A DNA stretch of 49,694 nt from Thermodesulfobacteriota bacterium (GTDB lineage: Bacteria > Desulfobacterota > Thermodesulfobacteria > Thermodesulfobacteriales > Thermodesulfobacteriaceae): NCBI GenBank assembly GCA_030578315.1, contig JAUQQL010000006.1:1-49694 (forward strand), written 5' to 3'. The notes under the pieces were generated by a model. The model worked only from the letters and a program-made list of their open reading frames with translations. It was not told where the DNA came from and searched no databases. Every line of letters begins with the position of its first letter. Position 1 is the stretch's first letter. Position numbers and translations under genes: made by a program. This document shows, piece after piece, positions 16,823 through 26,704 of the stretch.

Positions 16823-17825
16823 TTATTTTACCTCCTTTGAAAACTTTATTTTCTTTTAAAAAATTTTGAATTTCTTCGAGGTATATAGGTTTAGTTCCAA
16901 TTTTACCTACTACAATTCCTGCAGCAATATTAGCCAAAGTTACTACATCTTTTAAAGGAAGCCCAGCTGCATAAAAAGCTCCCAAAGAAGCTATTACTGT
17001 GTCTCCTGCTCCAGAAACATCATAAACTTCTTTAGCTTGAGTAGGTTGAAAAAATGCTCCTTCTTGAGGACAAAATAAAAAGATTCCGTCTTTTCCTAAA
17101 GTGACTACCATAAATTCTAAATGATATTTTTCTACAAGGCTTTTACAGCTTTTTTCTAAATTTTCAGCAGGTAAACCTTCTCTAAGAGCTGTTTCTTGAA
17201 ATTCTTTTAAATTAGGGGTTATACAAGTAGCTAAAGCATATTTCTGCCAGCTTACACTTTTTGGGTCAACTAAAACAAATTTACCCAGCTTTCTAGCTTC
17301 TTGCAAAAGAGTACTACAAAAATCCTCAGATAAAAATAAACCTTTAGCATAGTCTGAAAATATAACTCCATCTACTTTCTGTAGGAGTTTTTCATAAATT
17401 TTCTTAAGCTTAAACCGAAGGTGGAAATCAATAGGTTTTCTTTCTTCCAGGTCAATTCTTAAAAGTTGTTGAGATTGAGCAATGATTCTGGTTTTTAAGG
17501 TAGTAGGTCTAGTTTCATCTTCCAAAATACCTTCAATACCAATTTGAGCTTCCTCAGCAATTTTTTTAAAAATCTTTCCTGCTTCATCTTTTCCAATTAT
17601 TCCTAAAAGTTCAACCTGAACTTTAAGTCCTCTTAAGTTACAAGCTACATTAGCAGCCCCTCCCAAACTATAATAGGTTCCTTTTAATTCAAAAACTGGA
17701 ACCGGAGCTTCAGGAGAGATACGGTTTACTTCACCAGTGAAGTATCTATCTAAAATACAATCTCCTATTACTAAAATTTTCTTTTTACTGAGGGTCTTTT
17801 TTAATTTTGAAAAGTCCAAATTCAA
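16794..17825 (-). CDS. rfaE1: PfkB-family sugar kinase, HldE-N/RfaE1 type (heptose-7-phosphate kinase)
   Basis: 343 residues: only the kinase domain of HldE, with no nucleotidyltransferase domain. The N-terminus ([27 protein letters not shown]) and the C-terminal anion-hole motif [13 protein letters not shown] are diagnostic of the RfaE ribokinase subgroup, which phosphorylates D-beta-D-heptose-7-phosphate to the 1,7-bisphosphate for LPS inner core synthesis. This fits a Gram-negative envelope. The separate adenylyltransferase (RfaE2) must be elsewhere. It overlaps eno by 29 bp at its 3' end and follows recA by 23 bp. ADP-glucose-type or other sugar specificity cannot be excluded. Confidence 0.87.
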   Translation of the reverse strand: MNLDFSKLKKTLSKKKILVIGDCILDRYFTGEVNRISPEAPVPVFELKGTYYSLGGAANVACNLRGLKVQVELLGIIGKDEAGKIFKKIAEEAQIGIEGILEDETRPTTLKTRIIAQSQQLLRIDLEERKPIDFHLRFKLKKIYEKLLQKVDGVIFSDYAKGLFLSEDFCSTLLQEARKLGKFVLVDPKSVSWQKYALATCITPNLKEFQETALREGLPAENLEKSCKSLVEKYHLEFMVVTLGKDGIFLFCPQEGAFFQPTQAKEVYDVSGAGDTVIASLGAFYAAGLPLKDVVTLANIAAGIVVGKIGTKPIYLEEIQNFLKENKVFKGGKINGKNCSNQS

Positions 17826-17848
17826 TTAATTCCTCACTAACTAAAGTT

Positions 17849-18925
17849 TTAGTTTTTTTTTAAACTCTTAACTTCCGAAATCTCCTCTTCGGGTTTTATT
17901 ACTTCTTCAACTTTGGGCTCTAAAATAGGTAGTCCTGCTATTTCCCGAATCTTTCTTTCAATTTCTAAAACCAGTTCTTTTCTTTCTTTAAGAAATCTGC
18001 GCACATTTTCCTTGCCCTGCCCAAGCTTTTCTCCTTTATAAGAATACCAAGAACCACTTTTTTCAATAATTCCCATCTCCGAACCTAAATCAATTATCTC
18101 AGCTTCTTTGGAAATTCCCTCTCCGAAGTAAATATCAAACTCTACTTCTTTAAATGGAGGAGCTAACTTATTTTTTACTACTTTCACTCTTACTCTATTG
18201 CCCAAAGTTTCAGAACCCTCTTTAATAGGAGCAACTTTTCTTATATCAAGCCTTAAAGATGCGTAAAACTTTAAAGCCATACCCCCTGGAGTAGTTTCAG
18301 GAGGACCTCCAAAAGAGGTAAAACCAATTTTCATTCGAGTTTGATTTATAAAAATTACTGCAGTATTACTTTTAGAAATTGCAGCTGTGAGTTTTCTCAT
18401 GGCTTTAGACATGAGACGAGCTTGAAGCCCTACCTGCTGATCTTCCATCTCTCCTTCAATTTCAGCTTTAGGAACTAAAGCTGCTACTGAATCAACCACT
18501 ATTACATCTACCCCTCCACTGCGCGCCAAAACTTCTGCAATTTCTAAAGCCTGTTCTCCAGTATCAGGTTGAGAAATCAACAAGTCTTCTATTTTTACTC
18601 CAAGTTTTTTAGCATAATTTACATCTAAAGCGTGCTCAGCATCAATAAAAGTAGCTATCCCTTTAAGTTTTTGAGCTTCGGCTATCACATGAAGAGCAAG
18701 TGTAGTTTTACCTGAGGCTTCAGGCCCGAAAATTTCAGTAATTCTTCCTCTGGGAATACCTCCAATTCCTGTAGCTATGTCTAAACTTAACGAACCACTT
18801 GGAATAACACTAATTTCTATCTTTTTATCACTTTCTCCTAACTTCATTATAGTCCCTTTTCCGAATTGCTTTTCTATTTGAGAAATAGCAACTTCTATGG
18901 CTTTTTTCTTATCAAAACCTTCCAT
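17849..18925 (-). CDS. recA: recombinase RecA
   Basis: ATP-dependent strand-exchange protein and SOS coprotease; 358 residues. Walker [11 protein letters not shown]1/L2 regions including [16 protein letters not shown], and a charged, Glu/Lys-rich C-terminal tail (~325-358). The ATG has GGGAGG upstream. It heads the minus-strand run recA-rfaE1-eno-pmbA-trpD. A perfect -35 element TTGACT is present on the minus strand at 18986-18981, but the -10 at 17-bp spacing (AATGCT) is poor, so I do not list a promoter. No SOS box is evident in the leader. Confidence 0.98.
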   Translation of the reverse strand: MEGFDKKKAIEVAISQIEKQFGKGTIMKLGESDKKIEISVIPSGSLSLDIATGIGGIPRGRITEIFGPEASGKTTLALHVIAEAQKLKGIATFIDAEHALDVNYAKKLGVKIEDLLISQPDTGEQALEIAEVLARSGGVDVIVVDSVAALVPKAEIEGEMEDQQVGLQARLMSKAMRKLTAAISKSNTAVIFINQTRMKIGFTSFGGPPETTPGGMALKFYASLRLDIRKVAPIKEGSETLGNRVRVKVVKNKLAPPFKEVEFDIYFGEGISKEAEIIDLGSEMGIIEKSGSWYSYKGEKLGQGKENVRRFLKERKELVLEIERKIREIAGLPILEPKVEEVIKPEEEISEVKSLKKN

Positions 18926-19017
18926 AAAATAATCCCTCCCATTTTTTTTCTTTTTTAAGCATTAAAAAACTTTTTTAAAAAGTCAAGGGTTTGTTGAGGG
19001 TGTTTTAAAATTCAAAT

Positions 19018-19503
19018 GTTCAAGCTAAAATATCAACAAAAAGCTGTTAGTAAAGAGGGGCAGAGAGATAAGGAGAACCACTTTAACGCTCAGGACCATT
19101 TGTAGAGAAGTTTCAGTCTACTTTGGGAACGAAGTTCAATAAAGGTTGGGAAAAAAGACGAGGAAGACCTAAGGAATTTTGCGATGGCTTTATCATATCG
19201 CTCTTTCTCTGGCAGGTACTCAAAGGACTTTCATATAGAGAAGTCTTAGCTTAAGCAAAAAGAGAGTTCGGAATAAGTCCTTCCTTGTCAGTATATCATT
19301 ATCGTTTAAAAAAACTGATCCCACTTTACTTCAGAGACTTACAAGAGAAATTGCAAGGAAAATTTTTCGGAGGAAGAGAGGAAAGATTAAACTCATTTTT
19401 GATGGAACTGGGTTTAGTTTCAATGAGGTGTATCCATTAAGATTTTACAGGGGAAAAGAGGTAAGAAGAGTGAAATCTCAGGTAAGGCTTGTGACGGTGA
19501 TAG
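19018..19503 (+). mobile_element. decayed DDE transposase remnant truncating cheB
   Basis: No open frame, but piecewise translation is clearly a transposase. From 19151 it reads RRGRPKEF, LWQVLKGLSYREVLA, a TAA stop, then AKREFGISPSL and YHYRLKKLIPLY. After a one-base frame change near 19360 it reads IFDGTGFSFNEVYPLRFYRG and VKSQVRLVTVIG, the first catalytic-Asp block (DGTGF) of IS4/IS5-like elements. The text then stops and the CheB linker begins, so the element's 3' half and the 5' third of cheB are both missing. It is a different family from the remnant at 5.1-5.5 kb. No intact inverted repeats or target duplication were found. Confidence 0.7.
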
Positions 19504-19510
19504 GGGGTAT

Positions 19511-20283
19511 TTGAAGACGAGAAAGTATATAACAAAGCCCGGAGGTACTATATCACTAAATATTGATAAAATAAGGGACGAACTAATTTTGAAAGTTAAA
19601 GCCGCATTAAAATCTCGTCTAAGAGTAGAACAATTTATAAAAAAAACTCGTGCAGAAAGAAAAAAAATAATCAAACCTAAGGCAGAACCCCTTCCTGTTC
19701 AAAATGAAGGAATAGTTCTTATAGGGGCATCTATTGGAGGACCAAGAACCCTTGAGGAGATTTTACCTGAGCTACCTGAGGATTTTCTTCTTCCCGTTGT
19801 AGTTGCTCAACACATGCCAGCAACATTCACAAAATCCTTTGCTGAAAGACTAAATGCGATCTGTAAGCTTAATGTTATAGAGGTTAATAGACCTTTACCA
19901 CTTGAAAGAGGAAACATCTATATAGGTAAAGGAGAAACAGATGTAGTGATTGCAAGAAGAGTTGGCAAACTTATGGTTCAACCAAAACCTGAAAATCCGA
20001 AGTTTCTATGGCATCCATCAGTAGAAGTTCTTGGAAGAAGTGCCCTTGAAAACATAGATCCGAAAAGAATTATTGCAGTAATGCTTACAGGAATGGAATA
20101 TGATGGCTCAGATGCTTTTGCTGAGATAAAAAAAGAGGTGGAAAAACAATTGCTAAATCTGAGGAGACTGCTGTTGTTTTTGGAATGCCAAGGGAACTGA
20201 TTGAAAGGGATGGTGCCACAGTAATACTTCCTGCTCAGAAGATAGCTAGACAAATTATAGAATGGGCAAAGAATTTCAATTGA
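19511..20283 (+). pseudogene. cheB: cheB remnant (chemotaxis methylesterase), truncated and frameshifted
   Basis: Begins in the CheB interdomain linker (YITKPGGTISLNI...KIRDELI) with the receiver domain absent, replaced by IS debris. The methylesterase domain follows with Ser in GASIGGPRTL, His in VAQHMPATFTKSF and Asp in LTGMEYDGSDA. At the seven-A run 20128-20134 one A has been lost: the open frame ends at 20200, but restoring the frame gives RGGKTIAKSEETAVVFGMP and a normal CheB C-terminus ending at 20283. Loss of the receiver domain would remove CheA control even if the frame were restored. First gene of a decayed chemotaxis operon; the next start follows by 9 bp. Confidence 0.88.
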
Positions 20284-20292
20284 GGTGAAAAT

Positions 20293-20936
20293 ATGCCAAT
20301 AAAAAAGAAAGATGAAAAAGAAGAAATCCTAGATCTGAAAATAGAAAGGCGTAGATGGGAGAGAAACTTTGAGAATTTAAAAAACAACTCTCAAGCGAGG
20401 TAGCCACTGAGCGAAGATGGGCTGCCCGAGACCTTGCTCAGTATAGGGAGGCATCAAAAATTTTACTTGAAAGATTGGAAAAGGAAAAGGATATATCTGT
20501 AAGAGAAGCAATCTTAAGCTCTCTTTTAGCCATTAAAGATGATATAGCAGTGAAAGGACTTATTGAACTTTTAAAAAGTGAAGATGCCCATTTAAGAAAT
20601 CAGGTTATAGAAACTCTAAAGGAGATGCCTGAAGAGGTGTCTCCCTATATTGAAAGACTTCTTAATTCAGAAGAACCTGACCTTAGAATATTTGCCATAA
20701 ACATAATGGAATCACTAAGACATCCGAAGGTTCTTAAATGGCTTAAACAGGTAATAGAGAATGATGAAAATGTAAATGTTTGCTCCACAGCCCTTGACTT
20801 AATTTCAGAGGTTGGAACTGAGGAGTTTATACCATCAATTGAGAGAGTAAAAGAAAGATTTAAAGATGAACCTTACATTCAGTTTGTAGCAGATCTTGCG
20901 TTGAGGAGAATAAATGAAGGAAAAATATCTACATAG
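20293..20936 (+). pseudogene. HEAT-repeat protein of the chemotaxis operon, frameshifted
   Basis: Starts at ATG 20293 behind AGGTGAAA and reads a charged N-terminus (KKKDEKEEILDLKIERRRW). The frame is lost at the six-A run 20379-20384 (one A missing), producing a stop at 20401. In the corrected frame it continues SSEVATERRWAARDLAQYRE and then four or so HEAT-like helical repeats (residues ~60-210; e.g. AVKGLIELLKSEDAHLRNQV). HEAT repeats mediate protein-protein contact; a HEAT gene between cheB and cheR suggests an accessory scaffold for the array or an adaptor, but no function is known. Overlaps the cheR start by 23 bp. Confidence 0.75.
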
Positions 20937-21780
20937 TGATATAACAATTACAGATGAAGAATTTGAAAAATTCAGAGAGTATTTTTATCGCAAGACAGGA
21001 ATAATGTTTGATGAAAGCAAAAGATACTTTGTTGATCGTAGACTCATAGAGAGAATCAAGGCAACAGGACATAGTTGTTTTAAAAACTATTTTATATTTT
21101 TGAGATTTGAGGCAACAGGAAAGGAACTTCAGAATCTAATAAATGCTTTAACTATAAATGAGACTTACTTTTTCAGAGAAGAATACCAATTTCAGTGTAT
21201 GGTAAAGAGGATGTTACCTGAAATTGTCTCTCGTAAAAATAAGAGAGACTTAATAAGAATATGGTCAATTCCTTCATCAACTGGAGAAGAGCTATACTCA
21301 ATAGCAATTTATTTGCTTGAATACTGGGATGAGATTGATAAATGGGATGTGGAGATAATATCCTCTGATATTGATACAAATTCTCTTGAGATAGCTAAAA
21401 AAGGCATATATTCTGAACTCTCCTTAAAACATTTACCCAATGAAGTAATAAAAAAATACTTTAAACCACTCGAGAACGGATACTTCAAAATTTCTGACGA
21501 ATTAATTTCCTCAATAGAATTTACAAGAGTTAATATTATTGATAGATTTGAAACCAAAAGATACCGTGGATTTGATATTGTTTTCTGCAGAAACCTGCTT
21601 ATCTATTTTGACGATGCCTCCCGTAAAGTGGCTGCTGAAAATCTTTATGATGCAATGAATCCTGGTGCATTCGTCTGTCTTGGTCATTCTGAATCAATGA
21701 GCAGAATTTCACCTATTTTTCAGATAAGAAAGTTTCCTGAAGCAATTGTTTATCAAAAACCTCTTGAGGAGAGAAGATGA
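20914..21780 (+). CDS. cheR: chemotaxis protein methyltransferase CheR
   Basis: SAM-dependent methylation of glutamates on chemoreceptors. 288 residues, full length and uninterrupted: the only intact gene in this operon. N-terminal helical domain (~10-80), linker NALTINETYFFRE, SAM-binding segment IWSIPSSTGEELYSIA (usually SAPCSTGEEPYS, so Cys and Pro are substituted), the DIDTNSLEIAKKG loop, and FDIVFCRNLLIYF. Start overlaps the HEAT gene by 23 bp; the stop overlaps the cheY start (ATGA). With cheB, cheA, cheY and the receptor broken, it has no obvious partner in this window. Confidence 0.92.
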   Translation: MKEKYLHSDITITDEEFEKFREYFYRKTGIMFDESKRYFVDRRLIERIKATGHSCFKNYFIFLRFEATGKELQNLINALTINETYFFREEYQFQCMVKRMLPEIVSRKNKRDLIRIWSIPSSTGEELYSIAIYLLEYWDEIDKWDVEIISSDIDTNSLEIAKKGIYSELSLKHLPNEVIKKYFKPLENGYFKISDELISSIEFTRVNIIDRFETKRYRGFDIVFCRNLLIYFDDASRKVAAENLYDAMNPGAFVCLGHSESMSRISPIFQIRKFPEAIVYQKPLEERR

Positions 21781-22148
21781 GAAAAGTTCTTGTTGTAGAT
21801 TGATGCATCAACAGTAAGAATGTATTACAAAAAATTTTAGAAGAAGCAGGCTTTCAGGTAGATGAGGCTGTAAACGGTTTAGAAGCTTTGGAAAAATCTC
21901 TTATTAATAATTATGACCTCTACATTGTTGATATCAATATGCCTAAACTTGATGGGTATAGCTTTGTTAGAAAACTAAGAAGTTCTAAAAATACAAAACA
22001 ATCTCCAGTTATTATGATAACTACAGAGGCAGAGGAAAAGGACAGGGAATTAGCCTATCAGGCAAGTGCAAATTTTTATTTAGTAAAGCCAGTAAAGCCT
22101 GATGAACTTGTAAAGTATGCGAAAATTTTTACAGGAGTTTCGTTATGA
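21777..22148 (+). pseudogene. cheY: cheY-like receiver protein with two compensating indels
   Basis: Starts MRKVLVVD at 21777, then TGA at 21801. Reading with one base removed at 21801 gives DASTVRMYYKK, the expected DD-phosphorylation pocket and alpha-1. A missing A in the six-A run near 21827-21832 restores the original frame, which continues ILEEAGFQVDEAVNG, the phospho-acceptor Asp in LYIVDINMPKLDGY, Thr in MITTEAE and Lys in LVKPVKP to 22148. So two opposite indels about 30 bases apart leave the gene in overall frame but with an internal stop. Overlaps cheR and cheA by 4 bp each. Confidence 0.82.
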
Positions 22149-24743
22149 AAAATCCTTTACTTGAACAGTTTATTGTTGAAAGCAGAGACTACATACAGAA
22201 AATAGGGGAGATTTTAATCAAGCTTGAAGAAAAAGGAGAATCTATTACACTGCTTAATGAACTTTTCAGACTTGTTCATACTTTAAAAGGTAATTCAGGG
22301 CTTTTTGATTTTCCAATGATGACAAAACTACTGCATGCCTCCGAAGACTTAATGAATCTTTTAAGAGAGGGCAAATTAAAATATAGTTCGGAAATTGCAG
22401 ACCTTTTTCTTGAAAGCATGGACATTGTATCACAAATGATTGATGAAGTTGAGATCTATGGAGAACCTCAGTTAAGCACAAATGAAATGGCAAAAGAAAA
22501 AACACTACTCATAAGAGAGATTCTTTCAGAGAAGAAAACAACTGAACAGACCAGAGAGGAAAATCAAATATCGGAAAGTTTTGACTACTCAGTAATTCCT
22601 GAAGAGATTAGAATTAAAATGCTAAGAGAGATTTTTGAGGGAAAGTCTGTTACATTAATCAATTACTGCCCTGAGAAAGAGTGTTTTTACAAAGGTGAAG
22701 ATCCCCTTTTATTGGTAAAAAGTACACCAGAAATAATATGGGGAAAGGCTTATTTACGAGAAAAAGTGGAAGACATTGAGGCTTTTGATATTTATAGTTG
22801 TATTATGAATTTTCTAATTATTTCAACTAAAATACCCTGAGACTTTAAAAGAACACTTTCAGTATGTTCTTGACCAGATAAAGATATATAAGCCAGAAAT
22901 TTCTGACTTGCTTATTCCAGAGGGTGACAAAAATGGCAGCCCCGTCTATGAAGATTTTGTTGAGAACTTTAGAGCCATGCTTAAAGAGAGGAATTACACT
23001 CTTCTTAAAAATTCCATTAATGCAATAATGGAGCTTACTGCCCTAAATCTCTTTGTGGCATCATGCTTAAGATGGATTGACCTTTTGATTGAATACATAC
23101 CAAAGTCAATTCCATTCATTGAGGGACTTTTAAAAAGCATTGAAACTCTTGAAAAGCCTAAGTTTGTTGAGTCTGATAAGCAAGTTGCTACTGAAAAAGC
23201 TGAAATAAAGGAAGAAGCACTTAAGGAACAGAGAGAAATACCTATAGAAATACTTCTTATAGAGCAAAGAAAACTACTTGAAAGACTATTTACATTAGAG
23301 GATGAAATAAGGGAGGGAGTATTTTCCTCAATAGTCCAATCGATTGAAAATGCTCTAAACTTTTCAGGCATAACTCAGCTAATTGAGAGGTTTAGAAAAA
23401 TTAGAGAGAACTCAAACCTGGAAAATTATCAGGAAATTCTTTTATTTTTGAATGAATTAATCCAGGCAGAATCAATAGCTTCCAAACTTGTTGAAGTTCC
23501 AGAGAAACCTAAGTTAAAGTCAATTCAAAAAGAAGAAAAATCTGTTTTAAAACCAGAGGAAACAGTTACAGCCAGAGTTTTAAAAGTTAATGAAGAGAAG
23601 ATTAACAGGCTTATGAATTTAATTGGTGAACTTGTGGTAGCCAAAAACAGTTTATTATATCTCTCAAAAAAGATTGATAGAGATTATGAAATCCCTGAGT
23701 TAAGCAAAGAAATTAAGTCTCAATATAGTGTTGTAAACAGAATTGCAGAGGAGATGCAGGATGCAATTATGCAGGTAAGAATGATTCCTGTGGGAACAGT
23801 TTTTCAAAGATTTCCTCGCCTTGTAAGAGATATATCCAAAAAACTCGGGAAACAAGTAAGACTGGTAATTGAAGGTGAAGATACAGAAGCAGACAAAAAT
23901 GTTATTGAAGCATTGAACGAGCCTCTTATACATCTTGTAAGAAACAGTCTTGACCATGGAGTGGAAAGTCCAGAGGAGAGAATTAATAAGGGGAAACCTG
24001 AAGTAGCCACCATTACTCTTAAAGCAAAGCGTGAAGCTGATAGAATTATAATCCAGGTAGAAGACGATGGTAGAGGCATAGATCCTCAACTCATAAAGAT
24101 GAAAGCATATGAAAAGGGATTAATCTCTGAGGAGATTTTAGATAAACTAACCGACGAAGAAGCTTTAAATCTAATATTTTTACCAGGCTTTTCAACAAAA
24201 GAGGAAGCTTCAGACCTTTCAGGAAGGGGAGTGGGAATGGATGTGGTAAGAACAATGGTTGAAAGATTTAACGGAACTGTCTCTATTTCATCAGAAAAAA
24301 ATAAGGGAACAACTGTAACACTGTCCCTTCCTCTTTCAATGGCTGTATCCCACGTTATGCTTATTGAGACAGCAAGTAGAAAATACGGAATCCCAATGGA
24401 TGCAGTTGTTGAAACAGTCAGGATAAAAAAAGAGAATATTCATGTTTTTAAAGGCAGGAAAACAGCATCACTTAGAGGTAAAGTTTTGCCAATCTTCTTT
24501 TTAAATGAACTGCTTGAACTCAATAAAGCCCCTCTTACCAATGAAGATGGAGAGTATGCTCTACTTGTTCTTAACATAAGAGGTGAAATTGCTGGTGTTG
24601 TTGTTGATAGGTTTCTTGGAACTGCTGATATAATCCTTAAACCCTTTACAGGATTTCTCTCAAATCTAAAAGTATTCTCGGGCACAGCCATTATGGGAGA
24701 TGGCTCGGTGCTTTTAATAATAAATCCAAAGGAGTTGATATAA
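22145..24743 (+). pseudogene. cheA: chemotaxis histidine kinase CheA, single frameshift
   Basis: Two open pieces (22145-22840 and a frame open to 24743) join into one CheA of about 865 residues if one A is removed from the run at 22829-22832 (...IISTK | YPETLKEHFQYV...). Domains in order: Hpt P1 with phospho-His in LVHTLKGNSGLFDF; a poorly conserved P2/linker; dimerisation P3 (~KVNEEKINRLMNLIGELV); HATPase P4 with N-box LVRNSLDHGVE, G1 VEDDGRGID and G2 GRGVGMDVV; CheW-like P5 at the C-terminus. All catalytic elements are retained, so loss is recent or the piece is rescued by slippage. Without rescue, the kinase and the phospho-donor domain are on separate chains. Confidence 0.88.
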
Positions 24744-24968
24744 TGGCGGTTGAGTATTTGGATAATAAGGCAATTTTTAGAGAAACAGTGACAATTGAAG
24801 AGGCTGAAGAACTTTTTAACTGACTTTTAAGTTAAGGGTGAAGCAGAAATTGATATGACCGAGTGTAGCCACATTCATACAGCAGTTCTTCGGATAATCC
24901 TTTTGCTTAAACCTAAACTGAATTTGCCTGATGATAGTGACTTAAAAAGATGGATTAAAGGAGGATAA
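24743..24968 (+). pseudogene. small STAS-like chemotaxis-operon protein, disrupted
   Basis: ATG overlaps the cheA stop by one base. Reads MAVEYLDNKAIFRETVTIEE...EELFN, then TGA at 24821 where Trp (TGG) is expected, then an extra T near 24833. The corrected frame continues LLSKGEAEIDMTECSHIH and TAVLRIILLLKPKLN and ends with RWIKGG at 24968, overlapping the next Shine-Dalgarno. About 75 residues originally. The pattern beta-alpha with DMTECSHIHTAVLR resembles a STAS/anti-sigma-antagonist-like fold, but the identification is weak. Confidence 0.6.
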
Positions 24969-24972
24969 TAAA

Positions 24973-25342
24973 ATGCCAAAAACAGTTCTTATAGTAGATG
25001 ATTCAGCCACAATGCTTCTTAGTCTTAAAACAAACCTTGAAATACATGGATTTAAAGTTGAGCAGGCATCAAATGGAAAGCAGGCTCTTGATAAGGTGAA
25101 GTCTGGATTAAAGCCAGATTTAATAATAACAGATATTAACATGCCTGAGATGGATGGACTTGAGTTCATAAAAAATGTAAGACCAATACTCAAGTTTACT
25201 CCTATACTTATACTAACTACTGAAAGTGAGCAAAGTAAGCGGGAGCAGGCAAAAAAAACTTGGTGCTACAGGCTGGCTTGTAAAACCTGTATCAGGACAG
25301 GACTTAATAAACGTGATAAAAAAGGTTCTACCAGGAGTGTAA
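24973..25342 (+). pseudogene. cheY: second cheY-like response regulator, frameshifted near its C-terminus
   Basis: Receiver domain: acidic pocket VDDSATM, phospho-acceptor Asp in LIITDINMPEMDG, Thr in LILTTESEQ. At the eight-A run 25251-25258 one A too many shifts the frame; with seven As it would read REQAKKLGATGWLVKPVSGQ (containing the conserved Lys-Pro) and stop at 25342. In the actual frame the protein runs on to 25365 with a nonsense tail and loses the conserved Lys. SD GGAGGATAAT precedes the ATG. It lies directly upstream of the receptor gene. Confidence 0.85.
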
Positions 25343-25357
25343 GGGAGAGAAAATATA

Positions 25358-26600
25358 ATGACTGAAAAAAGAACGGCTGATTACATTAAATTGTGGGCTA
25401 TATTAATAACGATTGCTTTATTTTTTACATTTTTTGACATCTTTATTTTCTCAAAAGTTAGCTTTCTTCATGAAAGCCTGAAACTTGCTATATTAATATT
25501 TATCTCTGTGGTAACAAGTTCAGCGATTTGTATATTCTTAGCCCGCAAGGGCAAACACACCTTCATGAAAAAAAACTGACATTGAGGAGTTATCCAGAAA
25601 AAATCTAAAAGAAGCCCATAAATTTTGTTCAGAACAAAGAAAACTTTTTAATGATATCTTTGACCTTTTTTCAAAAAATCTTGAGGATACTGTAAAAAAG
25701 ACAGAAGAAAGCATTACAGAATTTATAAAACTCCTTGACTCTCTCTATCAGAAGACAAAGGAGCAGACAGAACTAATAAAATCTTCCATCGGTTCTGGAG
25801 AGGATTTGTTAACAGTGGTGGATAGACAGATAGATCACAACAGGGAAATGTTGGAGTCTTTGGATAATATGATAAATCTTCAAAATAAAAGCATAAAGGA
25901 AAATCTGGACAGAATTTATAGCCTTCAGACAAAGGTGAATGACATAGTAGCTTTAATGGATAGCATAAAAGAGATTTCGGAGCAGATAAATATACTTGCG
26001 ATTAATGCAGCCATTGAGTCCGCAAGAGTTGGAGAAAAAGGCGCAGGATTTGCTGTAATAGCCGATGAAATAAGGAAACTTTCAAATAAGACTGAAAAAA
26101 TATCAAGTGAGATTAAAGAGAGAATCTCATCTCTTGACAGCACAATGACCGAGCAATATGAGTTTTTTAAGAAGAAACTTGAAGGACCAGTGCAGTTAGA
26201 TATGATGAAAAATGCTAAAGAAGCAACAGAAAAAATAGAAAATGACTTCAACAACGTTGGAAGTTTATTAAATAGACTCATCAAAGACATTGATAAACAA
26301 AATGAGTTAATTTTCAATATAGTTACAGATTTACTTGGAAAGGTCCAGTTTCAGGATGTGGTGAGACAAAAACTTGAAAAAATATGCGAACAGATGAGAG
26401 AACTTTCAGACTATAACCATAAACTTTTGAACTGGGTTGAAAATCCTAAGGAAGAAGCCAAACCACCTGAGATAAAAACTCTGCTTGATAAGTTTTATCA
26501 AAGTTATGTAATGCAGTGTCAGAGAGAGATTCATGAGGAAGTATTTAATTACACTTTTAAGGTAAGTGGTAAAAAAGAACCAAAAATTGAGCTTTTTTAA
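25358..26600 (+). pseudogene. methyl-accepting chemotaxis protein-like receptor, frameshifted
   Basis: The first frame encodes two transmembrane helices (residues ~10-32 and ~42-62) separated by only a few residues, so there is no periplasmic sensor domain. The frame breaks at the eight-A run 25568-25575. The continuing frame reads DIEELSRKN... and a long coiled coil to 26600, with the receptor hairpin tip at [33 protein letters not shown], which binds CheA/CheW. The corrected protein would be about 413 residues. Its signalling core is intact but detached from the membrane anchor. Last recognisable gene of the decayed operon. Confidence 0.85.
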
Positions 26601-26704
26601 ATGAAAATCATTCCAGTCACAAACAGAAAAAAAGTTTTTTTGTTATTGAAGTTTTAAAGATCTATGGTAGTTTTGAGAAACTGAAAAGATTGGGAAGTTG
26701 GTAA
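26601..26704 (+). other. right-hand junction of the chemotaxis island, gene debris
   Basis: Immediately after the receptor stop an ATG opens MKIIPVTNRKK, which looks like the start of a GNAT-type or other acyltransferase gene, but it stops after 18 codons. From about 26642 another frame reads VIEVLKIYGSFEKLKRLGSW and a TAA, which looks like the tail of a different gene. The two abut in a poly-A/T tract near 26630, consistent with a deletion or recombination joint between the foreign segment and the resident asd region. Identities are tentative. Confidence 0.35.

Noticed and set aside
23700-24089. Two long overlapping minus-strand frames inside cheA
   Set aside because: Opposite-strand shadows of conserved HATPase motifs; no Shine-Dalgarno or family match.
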